From Pollenia angustigena (taxonomy: Eukaryota; Arthropoda; Insecta; Diptera; Polleniidae), in assembly GCA_930367215.1 (NCBI GenBank), contig OV884056.1:287042067-287106066 (forward strand): a stretch of DNA of 64,000 nt, in the 5' to 3' direction. This document shows, piece after piece, positions 36,701 to 48,700 of this stretch (its first letter is position 1; each line of letters starts with the position of its first letter). Under the pieces are notes generated by a model. It had not been told where the DNA came from. It searched no databases and saw only the letters and a list, made by a program, of their open reading frames with translations. Both the position numbers and the translations under genes were made by a program.

Positions 36701-39700
36701 AACAGGTGGTGGGCGGTTCAAACAAAATACATTTTCATCTGTCGAAGAAGCAGCAATTGATCTATTAGACATGCGTGCTATTGTCGAACATAAATATCCA
36801 TTTGGAATTAAGAGAAAGCGAAGGATTTCACCAGACCCCGAGCCAAATTTAGACACAAAAACTGGCATTACCGAAGTTGAAAGCCCGAGTACTTCACCTG
36901 TGATACCTCCGCTTAGAAAAAATAAAAACAAGCAAAAAGAGTTATGCTTAAATTTGAAAAATAAATTATCGGAATCGGAACGTTACACACGGAGAATGCT
37001 AAAGAGGAGAAATCGGTTTATATAAGGCGGAACTCTAAAGCAAAGAGAAAAACAGGAAAGCTCATTTAGAAATACGCAAAACCGAACTAGAAATTAAAAA
37101 AAAATTTGAACTTGAAGACTTGATAAAAAGGAAAATGTTTTAATTTTTATTTTGTTTTAATTAATATAATTATGTTCATGTAAATAGAACTTCTTACATA
37201 TATCGATGGTTTTCTTCCGCAACCACGTAACTCGATTTTTTGTTTTAACCGGAAAAGTAATCAGTAAATACCGTCTTACAATTTAGACGGTAACATAAAA
37301 TGTGAATACGACTGCAACTACGACACCTGTCGTTTTTCGACTACGCCAAACACAATAAGGGTGATTGTTTCGAAATACATTCTCTGATTCCTTTGACGTT
37401 AAACTGGGTGTCAAGCAAGGGTTTATGTTAAGCCCAATAATGTTCGCGCTATACTTAAATGACTTTGCCGATATACTCCCTGGTGGAATGAGTGTTGACA
37501 ACATCGAGATACAAAATTTGCTTTATGCCGACGACATTGTCATACTATCTGACTCGCCGTGTGGTCTGCAAACTATGATTGACTTTCTTAACGTATACTG
37601 TGACTTATGGCATCTAAAAATCAATCTGACGAAATCCAAAATAGTTGTTTTTCGCAGCGGTACAAGGTTACCCAAAACCCTAACCTGGGGTCTAATCACC
37701 GCATTCATCGTATCGAATAAACTATCGAATGTTTTTGCATACGACAGACACTGACGTATCGAATGAAAACTCGATAAATGTAAAGTCGAGTTACTCGATA
37801 ACGAATTATTTAAAATTCCATAATTTTCATTCGATTTCGAGTTTCATGATACCAAAATAAAAAATTTCGATCAATTTTGCTCGATATCGTATGCGGTGAT
37901 TAGACCCCTGGACTTTTGGAGAAAATGTGGTGGAAATTGTAAATTCATATACATAAGTATCTTGGAACTGAACTCAGTTACAATTTATCGTTTAATAAAC
38001 ATTTTTCAAGCAAATTATCAACATCAAAAATGACTATGTGTTCTTCGTGGTCTAAATACATAAACCACCCAAAAATATCTAAAATTAAAATCTTCAGTGC
38101 TACGATTTAAAAAAAAATCGTCAGTGCTACGATATAAAAATACGATATAGTTAAAAACTGCTTCGTATTTTCATTCAAAAGTTAATTTTACCTATCAATA
38201 CCCCAAACTACATGCTATTATTAGAAACTGGATTAAACTCTTTATATGTCGATACATTAAATCTGCATTTAAATTATACATATAAACAAAGTACTGAATA
38301 TGCCTTTTAGTAGATTACCTCGGCAACTTGCTGAAAAAATAATTGATAAACATACTTTTTGGGCTGAAGATTGGACGAACTTGTGTAGTAAAATTAACTT
38401 TGTTCCGGCAAATACTTCGGATATACTCAGCAAACACCGCAAGTCAATTATTCCCCTCGTTGTTTCCTATGAAAAGCAAGACTTAATCACTGCAGCAAGA
38501 AATTCTCAATTCCACGACTTAAACTCACAGTTAAATTACTCTTTATTGCAAATTGCTATCTCTCATCTCGTGATATAAGTATCCTTATAAGAGCAAGTCT
38601 AAACTCATTAACGTTAAGACTGAATTCTGAATTTTCCAAAACAGGACACCATCATATGGTGATAAACAAATACGTTTGTTACACAGTGCAACACGATAAA
38701 AAAACCATATACGCCCACCACTTCGTGATAAAAATCAAAAAAAGACCAGTGTCTCGCAGTTTTGCACAAAGTCATGCACTTTTTTATGGGCCCCCAAAGA
38801 TGTGGGGCCTCGGTGTCATTATTGCAAAAAAGTGATCATTTTCTCAGGCTCTTATCTTGCAAACCGTTCGGAATTTTGATTTAGCCTCTGAGAAAAATTC
38901 GTAGCTCTTGCAGTAAAGAACAAAATTGAGAACATATAAAATCAAAAAACTTCATCTTCAAGATCAAAATCGCAAAAAACTTCAAAAAATTCGATTTTTG
39001 TGTACCTAAGATCTCAATAAACAACTTTCTCGAGCATATGAACTTCCTAGGAATGATTCTTAACACTGTTTAGGTAGTCGCAAAAGTGAAAAATTTCCAG
39101 AAAATTGGATTCGATTTTACCTTTTTTCCCTGTGCAGGTCCATAGGTAGCAAACCGTTCAAAATTCAAAGAAACAACAACTACAAAAATTTACCCAAAGT
39201 CTCAATAAACAACTCACGCGACCACGCACCGACCGCAGCAGCACAGGCAAAGCTGTAAGCTCAGCACACGCATCAAGGGACGCAGCTCACAATATAAAAG
39301 CGATACAAACACTCACATCGAGGTATTATACAGCGCAAAGTCAACGAGAGCCCAGCGGTGAAAGTTATAGAGTATGTGCTACGGCATAATTCGCACACAA
39401 CATTGGCAACTGACAATTTCAATATGCAGTAATAATTATTAACCTATTTTATATATTAAGGCCGTGGATACGCAATGAACGGTGAGCGGCAAGTTGCTTA
39501 TTACTAAGCGTCATTTCTGAGCGGTTAGTTGTTAAAGTGCCATTATCAAGAGAGGTTTGCTATTACTTGAAAAAAGAAGATTTGGTGTTCATCCTATAAA
39601 TCAACCAAACTTTCAGACAGATTTTGGCAATACTGCCGTATGTCTGCGAAATCCTTTGTTATTCTGTTGCAAAAAGTTAACACCAGATTTGGTTAAAAGT

Positions 39701-42700
39701 TAACAGAAAATTTGGTAATCTGTATTCCATAAAAGCGATCGGCTTTGTACAGATGAAATTATAAGCTCCACATTCACTTCTGCCATCTTTATTATTTGCC
39801 GCTCCGAAAACAGCTAAAAATTAGAACAAGTTTTATCCCTGAGCCGCGCCGCTAAGCCGCTCATTGCTTGGCCACTGCAGTACCGCAATTCTCTAACTTT
39901 TTGAATTTAAGTACCGATACTTAAATCTGTAACTTTGTTATCAAAATGTATTAACAATATTTTTGTTTAGAAATATTGACGACAAATATCGGTAAAAATA
40001 TAAAAACGTCAAAGTTAATAAAACGAAGGAAACAAACAAACAAACAAATGGATTAGTTTCCAATCTCTTTATATTTAATAAAACGAAGGAAATCGATTAA
40101 ATATTGATTATATTTCTAAACAAATGGATTAGTTTCAAATCTCTTTATATTAAGGGCCAAAGTTCGAGGTGCCCAAACCACTCTAGCACAACATTCTGCT
40201 CATAGTTATTACACCTACCCTACTGTATGTTAAGAGGATATTATGTGTTTGTGCTTATGTGTGTTACACATTTAATTATATGTAGGTTCTACCCACATGT
40301 ACATATACCGATTGACTCGGAATCGATCTAACGAGGTCCGTCCTTTCATCCGGCTGGAATAAATGGTTGTCTGTCTAAGCTTACCTTTTGCGCAAAGTTC
40401 TTTCCGGAATAGGAGTTTTGTGCTCAAAAATCGTCTTGTTTTGAAGGTATTTAGGTTTAATTAGTGCCAACAATATTTTATGGCAACCTTAATGAGCACA
40501 GCAAATTTAAATAGAATCGGTCTATATTTGACCATAGCTGCCACACAAATACACTTCTGAAAATAGCTTTTATAATAGCTTCTATGCCATCTCATAATAA
40601 TAGCTGTAGATATTTAAATAATATTTGGCATTGAAATCTCTTATGTGAATCCTAATCTCACAATATACTCTTTTTGGCGGAAACATTATTTTCCATGGGT
40701 CCCAAAAACTGCGTTTTATGGTCAGGCTTCATCGACTATACTTTATTTCTTTTTTAACATTAAACATTAAGTTATTTACTATATATTTTTAATCTGTTAA
40801 CAGTACATTTATTATCGTTTTAATTTAACAAGAACTTTTTTCTTGTCGTTGTTTATCGATAGAAATTGTTAAAATTTCATTGCACAATAGCTCTGACGAC
40901 AATTACACTGTGCTAGAAATTTACACTTTTTTTAAGACAAGCTGGGCACTTGTCGTTTTAACCTTATACGCGTATGCTATGGTGCTAGCCGTTTTTTTAG
41001 GTTAGTTTTGGTTTTCGAGATATACCGTTATTTCGAAAATGCAGGAGGTTGCACAGCATATGTTGTCGTAACTCAAACACGCTTTAGCTAATTGAAAAAA
41101 CTAAAAAACCAGAATTAAAATTTCTTTTAAGAAAGGTAAAACTTTTTTCTCATATGCGCAGACGTTTAAGAAACAACATTTTTTTTTTTTTTTTGTTGAA
41201 AAAAAATTTATTTTTTTTATCAAAATTTCGAAATTTTTGCTTTTTAAAAATTCATAAATTCATTCATTCATTTCATTTTTTCATGACGTATAAAAAACGA
41301 AATTGCAAACAAAACAAGCCATAAATGATTAAAATCTGTTAGCAACTTTTGATTTTATTCACAAAGATTAATTACACTGGTTTACAGCCAAAAAATACCA
41401 AGAACGCCACATGCCTAGATAAGTTAATTGGGACCTCCTGAACGCGAAAACGCTGCAATTTTTTTTTTCCTAAGTACCGTTTTTTACATAGCGGTACTTT
41501 TGTGTTTTTCGGTGTATGGTCCCACTCAAACCCTTGTGGAGCCCAACCGTTTTTTTTTTAAATATGTTAAAACTGATGGACTTAAAAAAACGGAATTTTA
41601 TATGAGATGAAAATATTGTCGTTCCACAAAATCCTTAATAAAAACTTTATTTTTCATCCGATTTTTTTTCAAATTGCGCTTAAAATGTTGGTAAAATATA
41701 TTATTTGGTTAAAAAATTAAATATTCCAGATATTTAATATAACGTAGAAAAAAACGAAATAAAAATGAAAAATTTTGAAAAAAAAACGTAAAAAATAGGC
41801 AAATTTTGAGGTGCCATAACTCAGCCATTTCTTATCAGATAGAAATTCTCAGCATATCGACGGAAAAGGCATTCAACTATCTTTCCAACAATGTGCCTCC
41901 TGTTTCGATCGGACTTTTCGGACAAGGGTTTGAGTGGGACCATACACTGAAAAACACAAAAGTACCGTTACCTAAAAAATGGTACTTAGGAAAAAAAAAA
42001 TTACAGCGTTTTTCGTTTTCAGGAGGGCCCAATTAACTTATCTAGGCATGTGACGTTCTTGGTACTTTTCCAAATTAAAAATTTGTAAAGCAGTGTTATT
42101 AGTTGTTTTTGTTTGGCTGCAGGTCCAAGTAAATAAATAAACTTAAAAACTCGGGATTTTTGTTTTTATATTTTTATTTTTATTCCCCACAAAAGTCGAA
42201 AAAGTTTAATTAATTTAAGAATTTCATAAAACGCAATATTTGTATGGGAGCCCCTAAGAAGTGTAGATACGGGGCAAGTATGTCTCGAGAAAATGTTAAG
42301 GACGAAAAACTTATTGAGGTCGGTTATAAATTTTATTCCACTAGGGGCGACTCTTGGGCATTTAGGGGACTTTTTCGTCAATAGATTTCTAGTCTGCATT
42401 AAACATTTTCTGTGGGAGCCCCTTAAGGAATAGAGATAGCGGGTAGGTATGTTAGAAATAAAGGATTGAGATGAAAAATAAAGTGGGGTTGGTCATACAT
42501 TTGACCCATCTAGGGCCATCCTAGGCACTGCAAGCGCCAAATTTAAGAATTTTAATAAATCGCAATATTATTATATATTATTATTAAATATATTATATCT
42601 CCATACATTGAAACTTTTGTTTTAAATCATTTTAAGCGATTTTCTTAAATCTTGAAGTTTAGCAAAAACGTCTTATGTCAGATAATAAAGTTAAAAAGGT

Positions 42701-45700
42701 AAAAACTCCCGGGAAATTTTTATTCATAATTGGGCTGTATATGTTTGTATATACATAAGAGCGACTCACCAAAAAAAGTGCTCGATGTACCCTCCTAAAA
42801 ATAAACCTTGGACTTTTTTAAGATGACATTTTAAATATTTCGGCTCCAGCTTTGACCTCTCGTGAGCTGGACCAGTTTGAAAAAGGGTATATTTTTGTAT
42901 GTTTTGTTAATTTGTGAATCTTTTCCCTTACCAACATATACAAATTGGGTATCGTAAGAAAACTATTTTTTTACGCGCGCCAAACTGTATATACAATTTG
43001 TCCAAGGACGATCATCCATGTCCTTTTTTTAAGGATTTTCTGTAAAAATAGCGGTTTTTGAATTTTTTGTTCGGGGTTGTTTGTAATAAAAGTGCCAAAT
43101 TAACATATTTTATTCTTTAGTCGATTTAATTAAATACGTGTCTCAGCTTTTTTTGAAATTCGTGCTAGTTCGGGCTTTGACAATAATGCAATGGGGTGGT
43201 AACCCTACGTTTTATATAGGGCAATATGGGTATCAAATTTTTTCTTTTGCCAAGTACATCATCTTTATATGTAAATAATTTAGGTTTTTGCAAATTAGAT
43301 GCATTTTACACGGTGCTCTGGAATATATATAATTGTAATTTTCTAGTAACGCTTATATGATACCAAATTTAGTTTCTAGACCATGTATGAATGAAAATGG
43401 GACTAAAGAAAGAAAAAAAGAAATGATTCACGACTTTTTGGCAACATTTTTTTTTTTTTTTTTTTTTTGGAAATAAAAAAAATTCAAGTCGTTTTTTCTT
43501 TCTTTAGTCCTATTTTCATCCATACATGATCTAGAAACTAAATTCGCTATCATATTAGAGTTACTACAAAATTGCATTTATATATATTCCAGAGCACCAT
43601 TTAAAATGCATATAATTTGCAAAAATCTAAATTATTTACTTACAAAGATGATGTACTTGGGAAAAGAAAAAATTTGATACCCATATTGCCCTATATAAAA
43701 CGAAGGGTTACCACCCCATTGCATTTTTTTCAAAACGCGAACTCGTACGAATTTAAACAAAAACGCTGAGACACGTATTCAATTAAATCGACTAAAGATT
43801 AAAATCATGTTAATTTGGCATTTTTAATACAAACAACCCCGAACAAAAAATTCAAAAACCGTTATTTTTACAGAAAATCCTTAAAGAAAAAGGACATGGA
43901 TGATCGTCCTTGGACAAATTGTATATACAGTTGGGCGCGCCTTAAAAAAACCTTTCTTACGATACTCAATTTGTATATGTTGGTAAGGGAACAGATTCAC
44001 AAATTAACAAAACATACAAAAATAGACCCTTTTTCAAACTGGTCCAGCTCACGAGAGGTCAAAGCTGGAGCCGAAATATTTAAAATGTCATCTTAAAAAA
44101 GTCCAAGGTTCATTTTTAGGAGGGTACATCGAGCACGAATTTTGCTTCCATACAACTTGAGTCGCTCTAATATACATACAACAAACTCACGAAAACTGCT
44201 TGTTCAAAAAAAAAAAAAAAAACAAAGAACACTTTTCCATTCGTCTTTCCCATTTTACCATCAAACTCAAATGTTTAGTTAATATTAAAGACGAAGACCA
44301 AAATTCATTATAATTTTGTGAAAAAATAAGTTTTTTCTCAAAACGGGAGAAATCGCGTCCCGTTCATAGTATCGACGCGACTCGGGACATTTCCTAATAC
44401 AACTGACCTGTCCCGACGAAAACTGGACGGTTGGCAAGTCTATTAATGCTTTAAAATTAATATAAACTTTATTTAGGACTGGATATCTTCTAATGGGTTA
44501 AATTCAACACAGCCTACATTTCAACCGAATAATCGGGACATCAAAAATCCTTCCACTGTAGAAATTTGCGAGGCCATTAAAAATGGCATCTATTGACCTT
44601 AACGGGCTCCCAATGCAAAATCAAAGAAATCTTGAAGCTCTACATCAAAAATACTTAAAGTTACGACTAAATTCTTAACTTTTTTTAAACAGTATTTTTA
44701 TCTTAAACTACCTGTACAAACTCAAGAAATATTCTTTATTGTATTTCAACCATCATTTAACTAAAAAAAATTGTTCTTCCAACACAAGCGGCACTCCTTT
44801 TCGACCTTCAAAAGCTAAAACAAGTAATTTAAGAAAAACTTGTTAAAATGGACATAAATTAAATGCACTAAGAATTTAACTAACAACATGACATGGAAGT
44901 GGAAACGTCTACTTGTTTATTAATAACAAAACTTTTAAAAATTTGTTTTTTCGCCAAAATATTCTAACAAGATGCTAATAAATTTTGAGCTTTCGTTAAC
45001 AGTTTAGATTTGGCAAAACAAATATTTTAACCAGACAATCATGTCAAGGTGTTTCAAAGATTACAAAAATTTAACATTTTAAATATTTTTGCCAAAAATA
45101 AACGAAAAGTGCAATAATAAATATTTAACAATGACCCCTTCTTTTATATTTTTCTACAGAGAGATACCCAAGTGATAGTGACTACAACAGCTGGAAATAT
45201 AAGAGGTCGCTTTCAAAAGTATCGTTCTGGTGAACGTGGTGGCTATTATAGTTTTAAAGGCATACGTTATGGGCAAGCGCCAGTGGGCGATAGAAGGTAA
45301 ATATTTTGATATTTATTATGAAGAAATACGATTACATAAAAAAACTCTTTCTTTTAGATTCCGTGCTGCAGAACCTGAAAAGAGTTGGTCTGGCGTGAGA
45401 GATGCCTCCCGAGAGGGAAGTAGCTGCCCTCATAAAAATATGATTTTGGATACATTTAAGGGAAATGAAGATTGTTTATTTTTGAATGTATTTACCGCCA
45501 AACTACCCAAAGACGAATAGTAATTATTTTATTTAAGATTATTTATTTAATATGTATATTTAGTAATTTAATTAACATTTCAGCAATCCCAAAATCCCAG
45601 TTATGGTTTGGTTGCATGGTGGTGGTTATTCCTTTGGATCTGGCAACACCTTTTTATATGGTCCCGATTATCTGGTGGCTGAAAATGTAGTTTTGGTAAC

Positions 45701-48700
45701 CATAAACTACAGATTGGGCCCCTTGGGCTTTTTAACTGCTGGTCCTGATGCTCCTGGAAATCAGGGTATAAAGGATCAAATTTTAGCATTAAAATGGGTA
45801 CGCGACAATATTGCCGCTTTTGGCGGAGATCCAAATCAAGTAACTGTATTTGGTGAATCAGCTGGTGCTTCTTCGGTACAAATGCTGCTGCTTTCACCTT
45901 TATCAAAAGGTCTATTTCATCGAGGCATTTCCGAAAGTGGTTCCGCTTTAAATCCCTGGTCTATGGGTGAGAATTCTGTGACGAGGGCAGCGAGATTAGC
46001 GGCTAATTTGGGTTATGTAGGTGCTAATACTACAGGAGATATTTTAGAATTTCTAAGAAGAGCTCCAGCCATGAAACTAGTGGACGCAGCTCCTACTACC
46101 TTAACCGAGGAAGATTTTCGTAATAATATTGGTTTACCTTTTGTGCCAGTTGTTGAGGGTTATTGGAACAAAGAGGGAGAAAAGGAGGTATACTATGAGG
46201 ATCCCTTAATAACAGAATCTCCACAAGAATTGTATGAAAGCCATAAATTCCATAAAAATGTACCTTATATGACAGGTTATAATACACATGAGGCCATGTT
46301 ATTTATAAGACGTGAGTTGAAAAGAAGAGTATTAAAATGAACATGTAAAGGGATAACAATTATCCGAAAATTAACTTCTTTTCTTTTTTTAGGTTTACGT
46401 AAACATCCCCAACTACTACAAATTATTGAAAATGATTTTGAACGTTTGGTACCCCAAGATCTAAATACTACAGACCAAAAAGTTCGTGTGAGTCGGGATA
46501 TACGACAATTTTATTTGGGATCAAAACAAGTTGGCACTGAGTCGGTCGATGAAATGATAGCGGTAAGTCGCAAATGGGTATTTCCATTTTGACGTGTCGT
46601 GATATTTGTACCACGAAATGTAAAAAAATTAAATGAAAAAGTGAAATTTGTAAAAAGGGTTTTTATATATGGGTAATTCCATTTCAAAACGATCAAGAGT
46701 GGGACACGATCCCCTCCGAGTTTAAGGAACATATATGAACGAAAAAAATTTTAATTTTATTGGTCATACATTTGACCAATCTAGGAGCATCCTACGCACC
46801 GTACCATACAAATATTGTGGTTTAATAAAATTCTTTAATTTGACCCATGCAGCGCGTAGGATGCTCCTAGATAGGTCAAATGTATGACCAACCCCACTTT
46901 ATTAATTTCGGTTTTTTTTTAGTTATTTCAATAAACCGTTTTTGAGTTCTGCAAATATATGCTGTGTAACCTCTTACACTTTCGAAATAACGGTATATCT
47001 GTAAAACAAGAGCTAACCTAAAAAAAAACGGTTAGCACCACTGGATTCAGCGTGCCCCAATTAGGGTAAAATGCCAGGGACGCGGCTGGTCTGTTTTTTG
47101 CAACTAGCACAGTGTACTTATTGCTCAAAATTACAATATTAAAATTCAGTTTTAAGATTATTTTGTTTAAAGGTTGCGAAAGAAAAAAAATCATATCTTT
47201 AAAAAGAAAAAAACACCTTCTTCAAAGTTTCAGTATTTTTAAAGAACAGTTTGAGGTATTATATAAAAAAATCAGCCAAATAAAAAAATAGGTTTTTGAC
47301 TTAGCCCATTTTTAAAATTTAATATTTTGCAGATCTGTATTACATTTTTCAAAAAAATTATTTCTTTTCAATATATAATTTGTAGCCCCAAGTATTCTCT
47401 TTAAAATGACATTAAAATCATCTTCGTATGTCAAGTAGTTTTCGAGTTAAGCTCAACACATTCGGCTAATTCGGCGAAATTATGACATTTGAATATGACA
47501 TAACTTTTGAAAAAAAAAATTTTTAATTTTTTTCGTTCATATATGTTTCTTATAAGATAAAAGGAACTTCTCACCAAATTTTATTAAAATCGAAAGGGGT
47601 CGTGTCCCACTCTTGGTCGATTTGACATGGAATTACTCAAATACATTTTTAAACAAGTAAGAAAGTATAGTCGGTCAAGCCCGACCATATGACGCATAGA
47701 AGGGCGTCATAATGCCCATGAACATTATGTCCGTGGACACTATGACATGCCACCGTTTCAGGATTTTTAAAGAACAGTTTGTATTAGTATTATGTAAATA
47801 AAATCAGCCAAATAAAAAAATAAGTTTTTGACTTAGTGCGTTTTTAATATTTAATATTTTGCAGATATAAAATTTTTTTTTCAATACATATATGGTTTGG
47901 AGCCCCAAGTATTCTCTTTAAAATGACATTAAAATCATCTTCGTATGTCAAGTAGTTTTCGAGATATTGAAGAAATAAGCTCAACACATTCGGCTAATTC
48001 GGCGAAATTATGACATTTGAATATGACATAACTTTTGAAAAAAAAAAAAATTTTTAATTTTTTTCGTTCATATATGTTCCTTATAAGATAAAAGGAACCT
48101 TCTCACCAAATTTCATTAAAATCGGAAGGAGTCGTGTCCCACTCTTGGTCGTTTTGACATGGAATTACCCATATACAAAGTAATAAAGTAGCACTATATT
48201 CAGAAAAAAAAATACAGCAATCGACGCTAAGGATTTGCAGATATAAACAAAAATATGCGCTGGCGTGACGTTAAAAAGAAGGAAGTGGATTTTGACTTGC
48301 ATTACAAATCTGAATAAGACTGCGAATTGAGCAAGACGTTTTGTACAAAACCTTTTTTAGTAAACTTTGGACTTATAATATAGATTTATTTTTCAAGCTA
48401 TCAATCAAATTTAAAAATCTTTGCTCGTTTTAAGGTACATATAGACATTTTCAGCGAAAAATCTACTTTTTTTAATGTAAAGCCAGAATGCAAATAAGGT
48501 TGTATTTTAGGAGCATGTTGTTCAATGTTACTTAGAGCCACTTTTTTGGTTTGAGATTAAAGTTAATTTAATTCTATAATAAGCTAATCTGAGAATTAAG
48601 TTAATCTTGTATCAATTGAATTTGATATTTTTGGGTGGTGGCTTAAACCATGTAGCGCTACCATACTGAGCACAAATAAATGGCAACATTTGTTTGCAAA

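Larger units (their letters stand above)
35080..38640 (+). pseudogene. Non-LTR retrotransposon (EN-RT) with two insertions
   Basis: Decayed pieces follow one order. First is an AP-endonuclease C-terminus ([10 protein letters not shown] ... [10 protein letters not shown], about 35215-35335). RT motifs follow: [19 protein letters not shown] near 35990-36050, [23 protein letters not shown] at about 37395-37465 (split here as two short motifs, GVKQG and [13 protein letters not shown]), and [12 protein letters not shown] near 37520. Last is a C-terminal frame at 38300-38578 ([22 protein letters not shown]). Two later elements, 36142-37363 and 37688-37917, interrupt the RT. Stops and frameshifts elsewhere make it inactive. 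Confidence 0.7.
29353..45159 (+). other. Esterase intron 2
   Basis: A 15.8-kb intron between a GTGAGT donor and a TTTTTCTACAG acceptor. It holds the transposon remnants listed from 29821 to 44168. About 29400-29770 and 44200-45150 show only AT-rich sequence. Confidence 0.7.

Noticed and set aside
43815..44096. 93-codon frame as a protein gene
   Set aside because: It lies wholly in the right arm of the 1.4-kb palindrome, and the left arm carries the same sequence with breaks.
45601..45906. Minus frame of 101 codons
   Set aside because: It is the shadow of esterase exon 5.
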